Source: Marichromatium purpuratum 984 (GTDB lineage: Bacteria > Pseudomonadota > Gammaproteobacteria > Chromatiales > Chromatiaceae). From it: 64,000 nt of DNA. The translations under genes and the position numbers were made by a program. Positions 56,030 through 64,000 of this stretch are shown piece by piece. The DNA lies in contig NZ_CP007031.1 of assembly GCF_000224005.2 (NCBI RefSeq), positions 2,323,001 through 2,387,000 on the forward strand, given 5' to 3'. The notes under the pieces were generated by a model. That model was not told the origin of the DNA, made no database searches, and saw only the letters and a program-made list of their open reading frames with translations. Every line of letters starts with the position of its first letter. The first letter of the stretch is position 1.

Positions 56030-56959
56030 GTGGACGACTTCAACGACCTGGTCTATTTCACCTCCGTGGTGGAACACCATGGCTTCTCCGCCGCCGCCCG
56101 CGCCACCGGGATCGAGAAGACCCGGCTGAGCCGTCGGGTCGCGGCGCTGGAATCACGCCTCGGCGTAAGACTGCTGCATCGCTCGACGCGGCGTATCGCG
56201 CTGACCGAGGCCGGAGAGCGGTTCCACGCCCATTGTCGGGCTGCGGTGGAAGGCGCGCGAAACGCCTACGAGAGCGTCGCCGACCTGCGCCGCGAACCCT
56301 CAGGGACGGTGCGTCTGACCGCCCCGCAGGTGATGGCCGAGAGCTATCTCGCCCCGGTCCTGGCGAACTATCTGGCCGAGCACCCCAAGGTCAAGCTGGT
56401 GGTGGAGTCCACCGATCGCGTGGTCGACCTGTTCGACGGGCGCTTCGACCTGGCGCTGCGTCCGAGTGATCCGGTCGACGAGACGCTCGGTCTGGTGGCC
56501 CGACCACTGGCCGACGCACGCAGGATCTTGGTCGCCAGTCCGACCTATCTCGAACAGCGTGGTCGACCCACGAGGCCGGAGGCACTGTCGACCCACGACA
56601 TTCTCTGTCGCTCGGAGGAATCGATCGACGGTCGCACGCGCTGGCAGCTCAATGGCCCGGACGACGAGCGGCTGACGCTTCAGTGTGCACCGCGTGTCGA
56701 GACCAACGACATGCGACTGTTGCACGAGGTGGTCTGCCGAGGACTCGGGGTCGCGCTGCTGCCGGAGCCGGTTGTCGCCCCGGCGGTCCGCGCCGGCACC
56801 CTGACCCAGATCCTGGCGCAATGGAGCGGCTCGATGCACCGTATCTATCTGCTCTACCACAGTCCGCGCGGTATGCTGCCATCGGTGCGCAGTCTGATCG
56901 ACTATCTGGTAAAGCATCTGCCCGAGCGCCTGGAGACGATGAGACCCGGCGACGGCTAG
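56030..56959 (+). CDS. LysR-family transcriptional regulator
   Basis: A 309-residue regulator with an N-terminal winged helix (FTSVVEHHGFSAAARATGIE then KTRLSRRVAALESRLGVRLL) and a periplasmic-binding-type effector domain (about 90-295). It starts at GTG 56030, because VDDFNDLVYF is the standard LysR opening; a frame extending upstream from 55988 would cover the operator. It is probably activated by an unknown ligand, controls the divergent DsbA-like gene, and may also act on the E1/phosphatase control region, which contains the same dyad. Confidence 0.92.
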   Translation: MDDFNDLVYFTSVVEHHGFSAAARATGIEKTRLSRRVAALESRLGVRLLHRSTRRIALTEAGERFHAHCRAAVEGARNAYESVADLRREPSGTVRLTAPQVMAESYLAPVLANYLAEHPKVKLVVESTDRVVDLFDGRFDLALRPSDPVDETLGLVARPLADARRILVASPTYLEQRGRPTRPEALSTHDILCRSEESIDGRTRWQLNGPDDERLTLQCAPRVETNDMRLLHEVVCRGLGVALLPEPVVAPAVRAGTLTQILAQWSGSMHRIYLLYHSPRGMLPSVRSLIDYLVKHLPERLETMRPGDG

Positions 56960-57029
56960 GTCCCAGCAGGCAGCGACCGCTCATCGGGAGCACGAGGCGC
57001 GCCGACCGGCTCATCATTCGAGCGCCTCG

Positions 57030-57176
57030 ATGCGAACCGCGACAGCGCGCCGATCCTCCCGTGGCAGTCACCAAGAGACACCGGCCCGCCACTCGCAGCA
57101 GATCGGGCGGCTGCGCCGTCGCGCCATCTCCCTGCTCGGACTCATCGGCCTCACGCTGACGGTGCTCGGCCGGTAG
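57030..57176 (+). CDS. Possible 48-residue protein with C-terminal hydrophobic helix
   Basis: ATG at 57030 to TAG at 57174-57176. The first 33 residues are basic and hydrophilic (MRTATARRSSRGSHQ), and the end (ISLLGLIGLTLTVLG) could be a membrane helix. There is no good ribosome-binding site and no recognised family, so it may not be translated. Confidence 0.2.
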   Translation: MRTATARRSSRGSHQETPARHSQQIGRLRRRAISLLGLIGLTLTVLGR

Positions 57177-57488
57177 TCGTTTGACGCATCATGTGTCTCC
57201 CGTCCCGGAGAAGCTTGCCGCGCCCATCAGCCCTGGCAACCACACCGCGCCCCAACGCGCCCAGCACACCCGAACCGCAACCGGACGAGCCTCAGCCCGG
57301 CCCGGCATCGGCTGCAGCGCTCCCTCATCCGAGACCATCGAGAAGCAGGACTGTAAGCTGGCGATCATCTCAGTACGGATCGAGAACAGGGCGGAGAACC
57401 GCCGCCAGCGCGCGACACACAGTGGCGACGAGGATGGAGGCGCAACACGCCAAGACGGTCATCGCCACTGACTTGCATCATGAAAAAT

Positions 57489-57524
57489 ACGAGTTAAATT
57501 TAACGTACGTTATTTCTGACTCGT
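57489..57524 (+). promoter_or_regulatory. Nested palindromes (probable operator/promoter) before the ATPase pair
   Basis: Three dyads overlap in an AT-rich patch: outer ACGAGT (57489-57494) with ACTCGT (57519-57524), GTTAAATTTAAC (57493-57504) and AACGTACGTT (57502-57511). The patch ends 13 bases before the ATG at 57538. The surrounding DNA is GC-rich, so this is unlikely to be chance. It suggests a repressor-controlled promoter. Confidence 0.6.
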
Positions 57525-57537
57525 TTATGGTGAGGCG

Positions 57538-58737
57538 ATGAAAGCGAATCCGGGCGGGGTTCTGGCCCCCGAGGACGTGATCGGGCGGGATCGACTGATC
57601 GAGCGCCTCTGGTCGACGCTCGAGCGACAGAGCATCGTGCTCAACGCCGAGCGACGCATGGGCAAGACCGTCGTCATCAAGAAGATGGCGGCGGAACCGC
57701 CCGAGGGGCTCGACGTACTCGACATGGACGTTGAGGGCCTCAGCCACCCCAACGAGTTCACGGAACACCTGGCAAAAGGGCTGCAGACATCCCTGGGCAC
57801 GACCGAAAAGGCGAAGAGACGGCTTGGAGAACTCTGGACCAGGCTCGGGGGCACCGAGATCGCCGGCATCCTGAAGTTGCCCGAACACAGTCGACCACAC
57901 TGGAAGACGGTCCTGGAGCAGCTGTTCGCAGGGCTGGCCGAGGTCGACACGGGGCGACGTCTGGTGCTGATCTGGGACGAACTGCCCTGGATGCTGCAGA
58001 AGATCATCGACACCGAGGGACGGCCCGCCGCCGTCGACCTGCTCGACACCCTGCGCGCCGTCCGCCAGACAGCCCCGGGGCTGCGGATGGTCTACACCGG
58101 CTCGATCGGGCTGCACCATGTGCTCGCCGGGTTGCGAGAGACGGGTTATCCGCACGCACCGCTCAACGACATGCTTACCCTGACGGTCCCTCCCCTGGCC
58201 CCGCTCGAAGCGACCCGACTCGCGGCCGAGCTGTTGCAGGGGGAGGCACTCCGGGTCGAGGACAGACAACACGCCGCGGCCCTCATCGCCCGACTGGTCG
58301 ACCACGTGCCCTACTACATCCACCATGTCGTCGCCACGCTCGCCGACGAGGACAACGTGGCAACCCCGGAACGGGTCGAGCAGATCGTCGCCCGCGCGCT
58401 GACCGAGCCGCAGGACAGCTGGCAACTCGAACACTTTCGAAGTCGGCTCGGCACCTACTACGGCGCACGCGCCGAACTCGTACGCGCCATGCTCGACACC
58501 CTGGCCGAGCACCAACCGCTCAGCCTCGACGACCTCCACCAGCGACTCGATGTTCGTCACCAGCGCCTCACCGATACCGCGCGCCGTCTCCTGGAGGGAG
58601 AGCGCGAGGGGCTACGTGACCTGGTCAAGCTGATGCAGCGCGATCATTACCTGGAGCAGGACTCCGAGGGCCGCTATCGCTTCGCCCTCGATCTCATCCG
58701 CCGCTGGTGGCGGCTCGACCTCGGGATCGACTCATGA
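57538..58737 (+). CDS. P-loop ATPase of the AAA/STAND type with C-terminal winged helix (gene 1 of the pair)
   Basis: A 399-residue soluble ATPase. The nucleotide-binding loop is LNAERRMGKTVV (about 35-46), where the first P-loop glycine is replaced by asparagine (N36). Walker B is LVLIWDELPW (about 142-151), followed by a sensor-1-like VYTGSIGLHHV. The C-terminal 80 residues (LSLDDLHQRLDVRHQRLTDT, then the YLEQDSEGRYRFALDLI wing and RRWWRLD) form a winged-helix-like module. This layout matches archaeal-type STAND/AAA ATPases. It overlaps the next gene by four bases. Function is unknown; the pair may be a sensor or defence module. Confidence 0.82.
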   Translation: MKANPGGVLAPEDVIGRDRLIERLWSTLERQSIVLNAERRMGKTVVIKKMAAEPPEGLDVLDMDVEGLSHPNEFTEHLAKGLQTSLGTTEKAKRRLGELWTRLGGTEIAGILKLPEHSRPHWKTVLEQLFAGLAEVDTGRRLVLIWDELPWMLQKIIDTEGRPAAVDLLDTLRAVRQTAPGLRMVYTGSIGLHHVLAGLRETGYPHAPLNDMLTLTVPPLAPLEATRLAAELLQGEALRVEDRQHAAALIARLVDHVPYYIHHVVATLADEDNVATPERVEQIVARALTEPQDSWQLEHFRSRLGTYYGARAELVRAMLDTLAEHQPLSLDDLHQRLDVRHQRLTDTARRLLEGEREGLRDLVKLMQRDHYLEQDSEGRYRFALDLIRRWWRLDLGIDS

Positions 58738-61700
58738 GCGGCTTCCACTCGAGCTTCACCCCCAGCCTCAGCGAACCCAGTACCCTGGAAGCCCTGTTCG
58801 TGGTGCGCGAGAGGCTGGCGCAACGCCTGATGCGCAACATCGGCGAGAGTGCCACCACCGCTAACAAGCACCAACAGCTGCTGATCGGACCGCGCGGCAT
58901 CGGCAAGACCCATCTGATCGCCCTGCTCAACCACCGCCTCCGCGCCGATACCGGGCTCGCCGCCCGACTGCGGATCGCCTGGCTGCCGGAGGATCCCTAC
59001 ATCACCGGCTACACCACCCTGCTGGCATTGATCCTGCGCCAGCTACGTCAGGACGAGACGGATCTCGCCTGGCTGGAAGAGCGGCTCGACGACGCGCTCG
59101 ATCTCCCCACCGAGCAGCAGACGGGGGCGCTGGAGCAACGCCTGCTCGAATGTCTCGACGGGCGTACCCTGCTGCTGATCGTCGAGAACCTCGACGACCT
59201 GCTCACCGCCTTGAAGGACGCAGGCCAGAAGCAGCTGCGCGCCTTCATCCAGAACCACGGCAACACCAGCATCCTCGCCACCACCACCAGTCTCACCGAG
59301 GCCCTGACCGAGCGCAGCAAGACCTTCTACGGCTTCTTCCGCGAGCAGCGACTGCGCCCCTTCGAGGTCGACGAGGCCGCGACCCTGCTCGCCCGGCTCG
59401 CCGAATACGCCAACGACCCGGCGCTCGCCGACCAGATCTGGAGCCCGTTGGGCCTGGCGCGGGTGCGCGCGCTGCACTATCTGGCCGGCGGCAACCCGCG
59501 CGTCTACACCATCTTCCACGACTTCCTGACCCGCGACTCGCTCGACGAGCTGGTCACGCCGCTGATGAAGCTGTTGGACGAGCTGACACCCTATTACCAG
59601 TCGCGGATGTTCCAGCTCGCCCCGTTGCAGCGCGCCATCCTCGACACCCTGCGCCGGCTGCGCCGCGCCGCCCCGGTCAAGGAGATCGCCCGCCAGGTGA
59701 TGACCAGCTCCCAGACCATCTCGACCCAGCTCGGCAAGCTGGAAGACCTCGGCTATGTCATCCAGGCCGATTCGATCGGTCGCTCCAACTACTACGAGTT
59801 GCGCGAACCGCTGATGCGGCTCTGCCTGGAGGTGAAGGAGCAACGCGGCCAGACCATCCCGTTCTTCATCGAATTCCTGCGCATCTGGTTCTCGCCCCGC
59901 GAACTCGACACCCTGGCAAGACGCGCGAGCGCCGGCGAGCTGGAGAGCCTGCACCTCGAGGCAGCCGCCCTCCAGGCGGCCAATGACGAGGACCCGCTAT
60001 GCTCGATCTTCACACGCTCGATCTCCAGTCATCTGTCACGGGGCGATCACGAGGGCGCCCTCGCAGAGACCGAGTGCGCCCTCCAGCGAGACCCGGACAA
60101 TCCCGACTACTGGCGGGAGAAGACGCGCTGTCTCGCGCTGCTCGAGCGCCCACTCGACGAGCAGCTCGCCTGCTGGGAGCGGGTGAGCGCGCTCGACCCC
60201 GAGGACCATCACGGTTGGAATGAACAAGACGTCATATTGTCCCAGCTCGGTCGTCACGAAGCGGCGCTGGGCGCCAGCGAGAAGGCGCTCGCACTGAGAC
60301 CAGACGATCCCGTTCTCAACCGTAACCATGCCTACAACCTACAGCGAGCCGGACGACACACGGAGGCGCGGAAGCATCTCCAGAAGTCGATGGAACTGAA
60401 AGGCGAGCCGCAGCACGCGGCGGACTGGCACCAGCGCGCAAACTATCTGTACTCCCTCGATCGACAAAGGGACGCACTCCACGCCTATCACAAGACGTTG
60501 GAGCTGGCGCCACACCGCATGGAGGCTTGGAGCAATCTGCTCGGCTGGCTGCAGGAACAGGGAAGGTATCGGCTGATCCATCGCATGTGCGAGCGTCTGG
60601 CAGCCTTGATGCCGGATGAGGCCGAAGTTCAGACCCATCTCAGCATCGCGAGATACGGGCTCGGAGATCTCGAAGGCGCATTGGAGAGCGGCACGCGCGC
60701 GCTCGAACTCGACGGCGAGGGCCAGCGCCGCCGCCTTTATTTCGCCATCCATCTCGTATGGTCAGGTCATCACACCACTGCGCTGGAGCGACTGGAACAG
60801 CCATATCCGACCGCCGCCTGGGACTACCGGCGCCGTCTCCTCCATGCCGACACCCTGATGTGGCTCGACCGTTGGGAGACAGGCATCGACGAACTCGATG
60901 CCGTCTTGAGGGAGCCGCCCCCAGCCGACTGGTCCGCCCGCGATCTCGGTATCGTCGGTTGGCTCCTCCTCCGCACCCAGGGCCCGCACATCTGGCGCCG
61001 CTTCATCAGCACCTGGCTCGATCTCTTCGGCAGACACGACCGACTGCCCGAACTCGGCGAGGCCCTGGTGCGTAGCGCACGCCGCTTCGCCGTCGACTGG
61101 ATCACCGATCAGACCGCCCGTGCCTGGGTCGAGACCTGGCACGAACTGGCCGGCGACATCGAGGCGCTCGCGCTGCCGCTGCGACTGCTCGCCGCCAGCG
61201 CCGACTACAAGGCCAGTCGCGACCGGCGCATCCTGCTCGGGCTGGCGCGCGAGGAGCGGCAGTTGCTCGAACCCTGGCTGGTCAACCTCTTCAAGACCGA
61301 GCCGGACGAGATCGACCACGAGATGGAGGCCCTGCTGCAGACGGTTGCGCACAGACTCGCACAAGAGGCCGAGACGGAGCGGTCGCACGCGCGGTGGCAA
61401 GCCCCGCCGCCCCCGCCGGACACGCTCGACCCAGCGGCACGGCTATCGCCACGCCCGATCGATCCTCGACACCGCGCGGCCCGCCTGCTGTCCGGTGATT
61501 GGAAAACGCTGGATCGGACCGAGGCCGAGGCCGTACTCACCCTGCTCGCCGAGCGCAGCGAGGACGGCGCGCGACTGCTGGCACGGCCCGAACTGCGCGT
61601 CATCGCAATCGAGCGCCGCGACCTCGGCTTCAGCCCCTGGCGGCTGCATCAGGTCCATGTGCAAGAGGGCCAGCGCATCGGGGCGGTCGACCTCTTGGCC

Positions 61701-62132
61701 ACGGATGACCAGCTCACCCTTGTAGACGGCACCAGCACGACCGTCTACGCACTCGTCTCAGCGGGACAGCTGCGTCTGACGGACAGCACGGCCGCCGAGG
61801 AATATGCACGATTCTATTGCTCCATGCTGCGAGCGGACGCAGGACGTTTTCAGGTTGTCGAGAGCGTCGAGACGCTTTGTGCCGTCATGGACGCCCCCTT
61901 GCCGCCCCTCGACGGGTTCACCCCGTGGGCCGCCGAGCCGACGGACACGCCCGACAGCGGGCGCTACTCCGGGACCATCCTCTATGGGAGCGCACTCTTC
62001 CGGGCGACGCTCACCCTGGACAGGACCAGCGGGATCGTGAAGATGATCGACGACACCCCGATCACCGAGGAGTTATCGATCCGCCGGGAGGTCTTCGACG
62101 GCCCCATCCGCTGGTTGGGCGACCGACCCTAA
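58734..62132 (+). CDS. Large AAA/STAND-like ATPase with winged helix, TPR array and unassigned C-terminal domain (gene 2 of the pair)
   Basis: A 1,132-residue soluble protein. Walker A is LLIGPRGIGKTHL (49-61) and Walker B LLLIVENLDDLL (about 146-157), followed by ILATTTSL (sensor-1 like). A winged helix lies at about 305-365 (AAPVKEIARQVMTSSQTIST with a YVIQADSIGRSNYYEL wing). TPR repeats cover about 425-700 (ALAETECALQRDPDNPDYWR, ALGASEKALALRPDDPVLNR). Then comes a helical linker with Pro-rich stretch, and a beta-rich C-terminal domain (about 960-1132) that I cannot assign. ATGA overlap with gene 1 means coupled translation. Architecture resembles STAND signal proteins; no nuclease or membrane effector was recognised. 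Confidence 0.8.
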   Translation: MSGFHSSFTPSLSEPSTLEALFVVRERLAQRLMRNIGESATTANKHQQLLIGPRGIGKTHLIALLNHRLRADTGLAARLRIAWLPEDPYITGYTTLLALILRQLRQDETDLAWLEERLDDALDLPTEQQTGALEQRLLECLDGRTLLLIVENLDDLLTALKDAGQKQLRAFIQNHGNTSILATTTSLTEALTERSKTFYGFFREQRLRPFEVDEAATLLARLAEYANDPALADQIWSPLGLARVRALHYLAGGNPRVYTIFHDFLTRDSLDELVTPLMKLLDELTPYYQSRMFQLAPLQRAILDTLRRLRRAAPVKEIARQVMTSSQTISTQLGKLEDLGYVIQADSIGRSNYYELREPLMRLCLEVKEQRGQTIPFFIEFLRIWFSPRELDTLARRASAGELESLHLEAAALQAANDEDPLCSIFTRSISSHLSRGDHEGALAETECALQRDPDNPDYWREKTRCLALLERPLDEQLACWERVSALDPEDHHGWNEQDVILSQLGRHEAALGASEKALALRPDDPVLNRNHAYNLQRAGRHTEARKHLQKSMELKGEPQHAADWHQRANYLYSLDRQRDALHAYHKTLELAPHRMEAWSNLLGWLQEQGRYRLIHRMCERLAALMPDEAEVQTHLSIARYGLGDLEGALESGTRALELDGEGQRRRLYFAIHLVWSGHHTTALERLEQPYPTAAWDYRRRLLHADTLMWLDRWETGIDELDAVLREPPPADWSARDLGIVGWLLLRTQGPHIWRRFISTWLDLFGRHDRLPELGEALVRSARRFAVDWITDQTARAWVETWHELAGDIEALALPLRLLAASADYKASRDRRILLGLAREERQLLEPWLVNLFKTEPDEIDHEMEALLQTVAHRLAQEAETERSHARWQAPPPPPDTLDPAARLSPRPIDPRHRAARLLSGDWKTLDRTEAEAVLTLLAERSEDGARLLARPELRVIAIERRDLGFSPWRLHQVHVQEGQRIGAVDLLATDDQLTLVDGTSTTVYALVSAGQLRLTDSTAAEEYARFYCSMLRADAGRFQVVESVETLCAVMDAPLPPLDGFTPWAAEPTDTPDSGRYSGTILYGSALFRATLTLDRTSGIVKMIDDTPITEELSIRREVFDGPIRWLGDRP

Positions 62133-62137
62133 CAGGT

Positions 62138-62169
62138 TCGCCCCCGACGCCGCGCGGCGCCGGGGGCGA
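62138..62169. terminator. Long hairpin between gene 2 of the ATPase pair and the hydrolase gene
   Basis: TCGCCCCCGACGCC-type sequence folds onto its near-complement GGCGCCGGGGGCGA with one mismatch around a very small loop. It fills the 42-base gap between two convergent genes and probably acts as a bidirectional terminator. Confidence 0.6.
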
Positions 62170-62174
62170 TCAGG

Positions 62175-63419
62175 CTAGAGCGTGGACAGGTCGAGCCCCT
62201 CGGGCGGCAGACAGGCGGGGACGCAGCTGGCGTTGCGCCAATCGCTGCCGAAGGTCCAGCGGCGTTCGATCATGTCGCCGAACCAGTCGCTCAACTCGAT
62301 GCCGCCGGCGCTGTCCTCGTTGAAGAAGTCGTCGTAGAAGGAGACCATGTGGGTCTGCCCCTGGGCGAGGTAGAAGCGGTAGTTCCAGGTGGTGAAGGCG
62401 GTACCCCACATCGAGGCGCGGGCGCGGGTGGTCCACTCCAGCCCGGAGAGCAGCAGATAGACCGGATCGAACCAGCGCTCGGGATTGCCGAGGTTGGAGG
62501 AGACGTTGAAGAAGAGCACCTGCACCGCGTCATAGGCGCGGGTGTACTGGCCGAAACGGGCGTCCGGGTACTGCCAGCCGAGGGTGTTGAACAGCCCCGG
62601 CACCAATTGCCCGGCGCCGTCGTCGAAGGCCGAGGCGATCTCGGGGTCGAGGTTCTCCTGCGCGCCCCACACCCCGTCGGCCTCGAGCGCGCGCTCGAAC
62701 AGGTCCTCGGAGATCACCCCGTTGGACGAGTCGACCAACACCCGTATCCGCTCGACCCCGGGGAAGCGCCGGGCGAGCGCGGGATAGTTGTAGAGCACGC
62801 CGTAGCCGCCGGCGCTGGCGCCGACCAGGACGATCTCCTCGGGCGGCTCTCCGACCTCGTTGGCGTAATAGTCGGCGAGGTACTCGAGCACCGCGATGAC
62901 GTTGTCGTGCCCGCGATGATAGATGGTCCAGTCGCCACCGTCGGGCAGCGGATAGCTGGTGTCGCGCGCGCCCAGGTGCAGGTCACCGGTGCAGTACGGC
63001 AGATAGACCTGGAGATGATCGCGCAACGGGTTGTCGGTGCGGTCGAGATCGAACACCCCGCCGAAACCGGCCAGCTCGTCCGGGGTCTCGTCGACCTCGG
63101 GGAAGTAGAGCACGTTGCCGTCGAGCGCGGCGTCGATACAGGTGCCAGCGTCCCAGCAGGCGCCACCGCCGTCGAAGAACAACAGCAACCGCTCGGGATC
63201 ACCATCGCGGACGAAGAAGGCGTAGTCGGTGTCGGTGGCCACCACCTCCCCCTCCTCCAGCCGTGGCGAACCGGAACAGGCGGGGGTGCGAAACACCCCG
63301 TCGGCGTCGACGAAGGGCGCGGCGGCATCGATCCGTTGCCAGTCGTCGGCGCTCGCGGCATGAGGCGCGAGCGCGGCGGCGACGAGCAGCGAGCACAGGG
63401 TCAGTCTGGAGACATCCAT
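62175..63419 (-). CDS. Exported pectinacetylesterase-family serine hydrolase
   Basis: A 414-residue secreted alpha/beta hydrolase with a signal peptide (LTLCSLLVAAALAPHAASA). LLFFDGGGACWDAGTC is the oxyanion-loop signature of pectinacetylesterase-like proteins, and VLVGASAGGYGVLYN holds the nucleophile serine. GQTHMVSFYDDFF probably gives the catalytic histidine. Cysteines at CIDAAL, CSGS and the tail CVPACLPP could form disulfides. Bacterial members are not proven pectin enzymes, so the substrate is open. It is convergent with the ATPase pair. Confidence 0.83.
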   Translation of the reverse strand: MDVSRLTLCSLLVAAALAPHAASADDWQRIDAAAPFVDADGVFRTPACSGSPRLEEGEVVATDTDYAFFVRDGDPERLLLFFDGGGACWDAGTCIDAALDGNVLYFPEVDETPDELAGFGGVFDLDRTDNPLRDHLQVYLPYCTGDLHLGARDTSYPLPDGGDWTIYHRGHDNVIAVLEYLADYYANEVGEPPEEIVLVGASAGGYGVLYNYPALARRFPGVERIRVLVDSSNGVISEDLFERALEADGVWGAQENLDPEIASAFDDGAGQLVPGLFNTLGWQYPDARFGQYTRAYDAVQVLFFNVSSNLGNPERWFDPVYLLLSGLEWTTRARASMWGTAFTTWNYRFYLAQGQTHMVSFYDDFFNEDSAGGIELSDWFGDMIERRWTFGSDWRNASCVPACLPPEGLDLSTL

Positions 63420-63606
63420 GGGGCATCACCTCAATGTGATCACGATCCAGGGAGACGCGCCCGACGGCCGGACGCCATCTCCCGCTTCCCTCCCCCCGAT
63501 CCATCGAACAGGGGCGAAGACATCGACAGGGCGCACCGAGACGCGCCGCGTCATCCAGACGTCATGATACGCCGCGCCCGCCGCGAGCGGCGGACGCGCT
63601 CGCGGG

Positions 63607-64000
63607 TCAGTCGACCCAGACCCGGGCGTTGCGGAACAGCCGCATCCAGGGCGCATCCGCGCCCCAGCCATCCGGGTGCCAGCTGTGCTGCACGGTGCGG
63701 AAGACCCGCTCGGGGTGCGGCATCATGATGGTCACCCGGCCATCGTTGGTGGTCAGGCCGGCGATGCCCTCGGGCGAGCCGTTGGGGTTGGCCGGGTACT
63801 GCTCGGCGACGTGACCGTCGTTCTCGACGTAGCGCACCGCCACCGCCGCACGCGCCGCGGCGAGATGGGCCTCGTCGCGGAACTCGGCGCGTCCCTCGCC
63901 GTGGGCCACCGCCACCGGCATCCGCGAGCCGGCCATGCCGGCGAGCAGCACCGAGCGGGTGTCGGCGGCGACCTCGAGCATCAGGGTGCGGGCCTCGAAC
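63607..64000 (-). CDS. purL: Phosphoribosylformylglycinamidine synthase, C-terminal end (partial)
   Basis: C-terminal 130 residues of the large PurL, which makes formylglycinamidine ribonucleotide from FGAR with glutamine and ATP. The glutaminase domain is present: [36 protein letters not shown] and [16 protein letters not shown], which includes the catalytic His/Glu pair of PHPE. The end [13 protein letters not shown] matches gammaproteobacterial PurL. The N-terminus and the glutaminase cysteine lie outside the window to the right. Confidence 0.95.
   Translation of the reverse strand, partial: FEARTLMLEVAADTRSVLLAGMAGSRMPVAVAHGEGRAEFRDEAHLAAARAAVAVRYVENDGHVAEQYPANPNGSPEGIAGLTTNDGRVTIMMPHPERVFRTVQHSWHPDGWGADAPWMRLFRNARVWVD

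Larger units (their letters stand above)
56960..57537. other. 578-base region upstream of the ATPase pair
   Basis: No certain gene. A possible small frame lies at 57030-57176. The last 60 bases are AT-rich and contain nested palindromes just before the first ATPase gene. The rest shows no recognisable structure. Confidence 0.5.

Noticed and set aside
57181-57471. A 96-codon plus-strand open frame before the ATPase pair
   Set aside because: Low-complexity polar composition, no ribosome-binding site and no motif. It probably is not translated.

Overview
The window is GC-rich (about 67-70% by eye), densely packed proteobacterial chromosome. The gene set points to a gammaproteobacterium: rluD divergent from bamD, PilS/PilR, a bifunctional-looking ArgA that starts with TTG, MscK, and PurL with a glutaminase end. 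NhaD, HypF, PpdK, two GH57 proteins and stand-alone SucCD-NadE-GlnB suggest a purple sulfur bacterium of the Chromatiaceae. That family assignment is inference from gene content, not from a database match. Both edges cut genes: rluD on the left (C-terminus missing) and purL on the right (N-terminus missing).

Layout. 1-5.9 kb: rluD/bamD, then a minus-strand sucC-sucD-nadE-glnB cluster. 6-14.4 kb: pilS-pilR-argA-mscK on the plus strand, with a heptamer repeat array between pilS and pilR. 14.4-21.6 kb: a small acidic protein, alr, hypF and ppdK on the minus strand, with long mosaic repeat regions between alr and hypF and upstream of ppdK. 22-30 kb: valS, an Aer-like chemoreceptor, nhaD behind a candidate sigma-54 promoter, and mgtE. 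30-35.6 kb: a GspB-like/ExeA-like pair, a FliL-like periplasmic protein and two tandem GH57 enzymes, all minus strand. 35.8-45.3 kb: a two-gene ABC exporter, a histone-like DUF2934 protein, a DUF3334 (CheX-like) protein, a small lipoprotein followed by 16 perfect heptamers, a K+/H+ antiporter, and nrdB with NrdR-like boxes.

From 45.3 kb the region becomes accessory. A VanZ-like gene changes base composition abruptly in its last 60 codons and leads into an AT-rich gene with an (AACAGC)8 tract. Next come an IS3-family transposase remnant and a tandem duplication of a Y1 (HUH) transposase gene. Beyond it are stress/redox genes (GFA, VOC), an orphan E1 alpha/beta dehydrogenase pair, a bicistron pairing a dual-specificity phosphatase with a kinase-like protein, and a DsbA-type protein with a winged-helix tail divergent from a LysR regulator. 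The last accessory unit (57.5-62.1 kb) is an overlapping pair of P-loop ATPases with helix-turn-helix regions. The second also has TPRs and an unassigned C-terminal domain, and the pair sits behind nested palindromes. It is the best candidate for an undescribed system. An exported pectinacetylesterase-like hydrolase and the end of purL close the window.

A recurring theme is a family of intergenic mosaic repeats. CAGCNNN heptamers, often ending in CAGTGGG, are combined with a 19-bp element that occurs in both orientations. They lie between pilS and pilR, alr and hypF, ppdK and valS, and (heptamers only) after the small lipoprotein gene. No tRNA, rRNA or CRISPR array was seen.
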